Source: Roseivirga sp. (GTDB lineage: Bacteria; Bacteroidota; Bacteroidia; Cytophagales; Cyclobacteriaceae). Taken from it: 64,000 bases of DNA. The stretch's first letter is position 1, and each line of letters opens with the position of its first letter. Positions 63,401 through 64,000 of this stretch are shown here, one piece after another. A program made the translations under genes and the position numbers. Where the stretch lies: positions 124,001 through 188,000 of the forward strand of contig JAJCYM010000056.1 of assembly GCA_029262895.1 (NCBI GenBank), read 5' to 3'. Under the pieces are notes generated by a model that had not been told where the DNA came from, searched no databases, and saw nothing but the letters and a program-made list of their open reading frames with translations.

Positions 63401-63919
63401 CTGACCAATACCAATGTTGATGAGATGGAGAAATTGAGGTATTTCACACCTCATGATGAACTTGATAAATGGAAAAGCACCCAGTTTTATAGAAAAGATC
63501 AGTATATCTTTCCGCTGCATGCCGAACAACTCACCAAAGTTGTAGAAGCTGGCGGACGTGTTGGTTTAGGATCGCATGGAGAGGTGCAAGGGATCGGCAC
63601 ACATTGGGAATTATGGATGATTGCGGCTGGTGGCATGAAAAATCATGACGCCTTAAAAGTGGCAACAATCACAAGTGCAGATGCCATTGGCCTTGCAGGG
63701 GACATCGGGTCAATTGAAGTTGGGAAGCTGGCTGACTTACAGGTGTTGGACAAGAACCCCTTAGATGATATCCAGCATACCACTGCGATTCGATATGTAA
63801 TGAAAAACGGCAGGCTCTATGAAGCAGCTACATTGAACGAAATATGGCCACGTAAACGTGCGTTACCAAAACAATGGTGGTGGAGCGTTGAGCCGCCCGA
63901 GGCCATGAGGAAGAAATAA
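60485..63919 (+). CDS. Secreted TolB-propeller/amidohydrolase fusion protein
   Basis: A 1144-residue exported protein (signal MRISFFKSLATLLFVFAISSTAVAQ). The first about 700 residues carry PD40-type propeller blades (ISLDLSPDGKTILF, MQPNFSPDGKQIVFVSD, SSPVWSPDGKHIAYITW), like those of TolB and DPP IV-type proteins. A charged linker (KKKDESDSETEEAKK) is followed by an amidohydrolase barrel: VVALRGARIITMNGN, the metal motif VDIHAHTWV near 795, HSLP, GSHGEV and the final IGSIEVGKLADLQVLDKNPL. Such fusions occur in Bacteroidota and are thought to hydrolyse peptides or amides in the periplasm. The TAA stop overlaps the first bases of palindrome B2. Confidence 0.88.
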   Translation: MRISFFKSLATLLFVFAISSTAVAQTAAENDSAAAKASKSKTLPLITTRSLKFTTDEGSWISLDLSPDGKTILFELLGDLYTLPIEGGKATRITSGQAYDMQPNFSPDGKQIVFVSDRNGSENLWVADANGENAKALTKGERQSYMSPIWAPDNDYIIAGKASQLWLYHKDGGSGIKITGHPQGGNSSVPSHMGPAFGDDPRFLWLNLRGRPSTGLSATEEEPWEHDFDETHVPRSSLRQFGPYQIGLLDRETGRVFMRTHEHEGAFRPVPSPDGKWLAYATRYDNREALKLLDLGTGAERWLVMDVQRDDHQGGGSRDRDVYPASSFTPDSKSLITSYGGKIMKVDIATGTATEIPFTADIEQELGSLAKFDYPIDDNSLTVAQIRGARPSPDGKQVVFAALDKLWTADLPSDYKSEDGTDSTYAVIQNAKRLTNSTDVESSPVWSPDGKHIAYITWNDTDGGDIYRMNSNGRGAPEKLTKNSAFYDKLSYAPDGSKIVGVKGSKMHRMRMLEDFGGHGAAAELEYVWMPADGGDVHRITWVGSGSTQQGRNAPHFGPELDRIYVWAGASGLLSMRFDGTDVQTIAKIRGPNVPGRGPASRAATPDEVLISPDGNKALVRVNQNIYMVTIPPVGGEAPTISVTSSSAVPTWRLTQIGGDFIGWGNTGTIAYYSIGRSFFQYDWAKAATIKQEQSKKKDESDSETEEAKKVEYETNRVDVEIVVDKDKPKGVVALRGARIITMNGNQVIESGDVVITDNRITAVGPTGSVTIPRRAEIVDVSGKTIIPGLVDIHAHTWVAWGVHRSQVSQFMAQLAYGVTTQRDPQTSSEDVIAYSDLMEIGELIGPRLFSTGPGIFSSDNIKSLDDARNVVRRYADHFNTQTIKQYLAGDRKVRQWVIMAAHELGLTPTTEGGSNFTMNLTLMQDGYAGLEHSLPISPFYNDVTQLLKFSELTYTPTLIVSYGGPSGRQYYLTNTNVDEMEKLRYFTPHDELDKWKSTQFYRKDQYIFPLHAEQLTKVVEAGGRVGLGSHGEVQGIGTHWELWMIAAGGMKNHDALKVATITSADAIGLAGDIGSIEVGKLADLQVLDKNPLDDIQHTTAIRYVMKNGRLYEAATLNEIWPRKRALPKQWWWSVEPPEAMRKK

Positions 63920-64000
63920 TACCAAATCAAATATAACATGACGGATACAAATCATTTCTTACCACTTGCTCTTCGTTGAAAAAATCGGCCATAGCGATGC
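63917..64000. repeat. Long imperfect palindrome, family B copy 2 (cut by window end)
   Basis: The first 84 bases match 31203-31286 closely, from the AATACCAAATCAAATATAAC start to the core CCATAGCGATGC, where the window ends. The element begins at the stop codon of the preceding gene. The right arm must lie beyond the window. Confidence 0.75.

Noticed and set aside
60485-63919. Type IX secretion C-terminal domain on the large exported proteins
   Set aside because: The ends of the 1144-residue protein and of the other exported enzymes lack the beta-rich sorting domain with its conserved final lysine motif. Export is by Sec, Tat or lipoprotein signals only.

Overview
The window reads as chromosomal DNA of a Bacteroidota bacterium, most likely an aerobic, marine-type member of the Cytophagales. 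Supporting signs are Bacteroidota promoter elements (TTG, about 20 bp, then TAnnTTTG) before gapA, perR and fkpB, a PorT-type gliding/type IX secretion barrel next to ubiE/menG, and families typical of the phylum (DUF5606, DUF6588, DUF2911, DUF4142, BlaI/M56 pairs, ECF sigma factors with envelope proteins). No phage, plasmid or CRISPR array is visible. Gene order is that of a housekeeping chromosome with small accessory patches and many short palindromic repeats.

Layout. 1-6.5 kb: an alpha/beta hydrolase cut by the window edge, a PD40 propeller protein, trmL, a SufR-like iron-sulfur regulator, a DUF4142/cupredoxin pair and a fatty acid desaturase. 6.5-14.3 kb: a minus-strand one-carbon block with NAD-linked formate dehydrogenase (alpha, and fused beta/gamma), a DUF7009-like protein, fdhD and formate-tetrahydrofolate ligase. 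Formate can be oxidised to NADH or loaded onto folate by the products of one cluster. mobA, needed for the molybdenum cofactor, sits at 31.4 kb behind a BlaI/BlaR pair.

14.4-21.6 kb: a DUF2306 membrane protein, an M19 dipeptidase homologue that has lost metal ligands, an orphan PD-(D/E)XK nuclease-like gene, a decayed ECF sigma copy, a DbpA-type helicase, the intact ECF42 sigma gene with its DGPF (YCII) partner, and a YHS-like small protein. 21.6-31.2 kb: an FAD oxidase, a LytS/LytTR two-component pair, a REP-associated tyrosine transposase (RAYT) inside nested palindromes and 23-bp direct repeats, then small enzymes, an ABC-F protein and an isochorismatase-like hydrolase.

31.4-49.6 kb: mobA-blaR-blaI, DUF2911, an amidohydrolase, tRNA-Glu with a repeat cluster, gapA, an M1 aminopeptidase, an SDR, porT-menG, DUF899, a paralogous pair of membrane proteins, a sigma factor with two envelope beta-barrel proteins, and an FKBP isomerase. 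49.7-64 kb: engB, fbp, aspartokinase, fructosamine kinase with LMW phosphatase, enoyl-CoA hydratase, two envelope proteins, perR-katG and a giant TolB-propeller/amidohydrolase.

The least ordinary content is the repeat layer. The RAYT unit has two nested REP types, and solo copies of both lie elsewhere in the window. Two further families of about 165-bp imperfect palindromes share a hairpin core, with compensatory base changes between copies. Among proteins, the orphan nuclease, the M19 homologue lacking three zinc ligands and the sigma-linked protein with both an inner-membrane helix and a barrel-like domain deserve attention. I did not find a clear multi-gene system without precedent.
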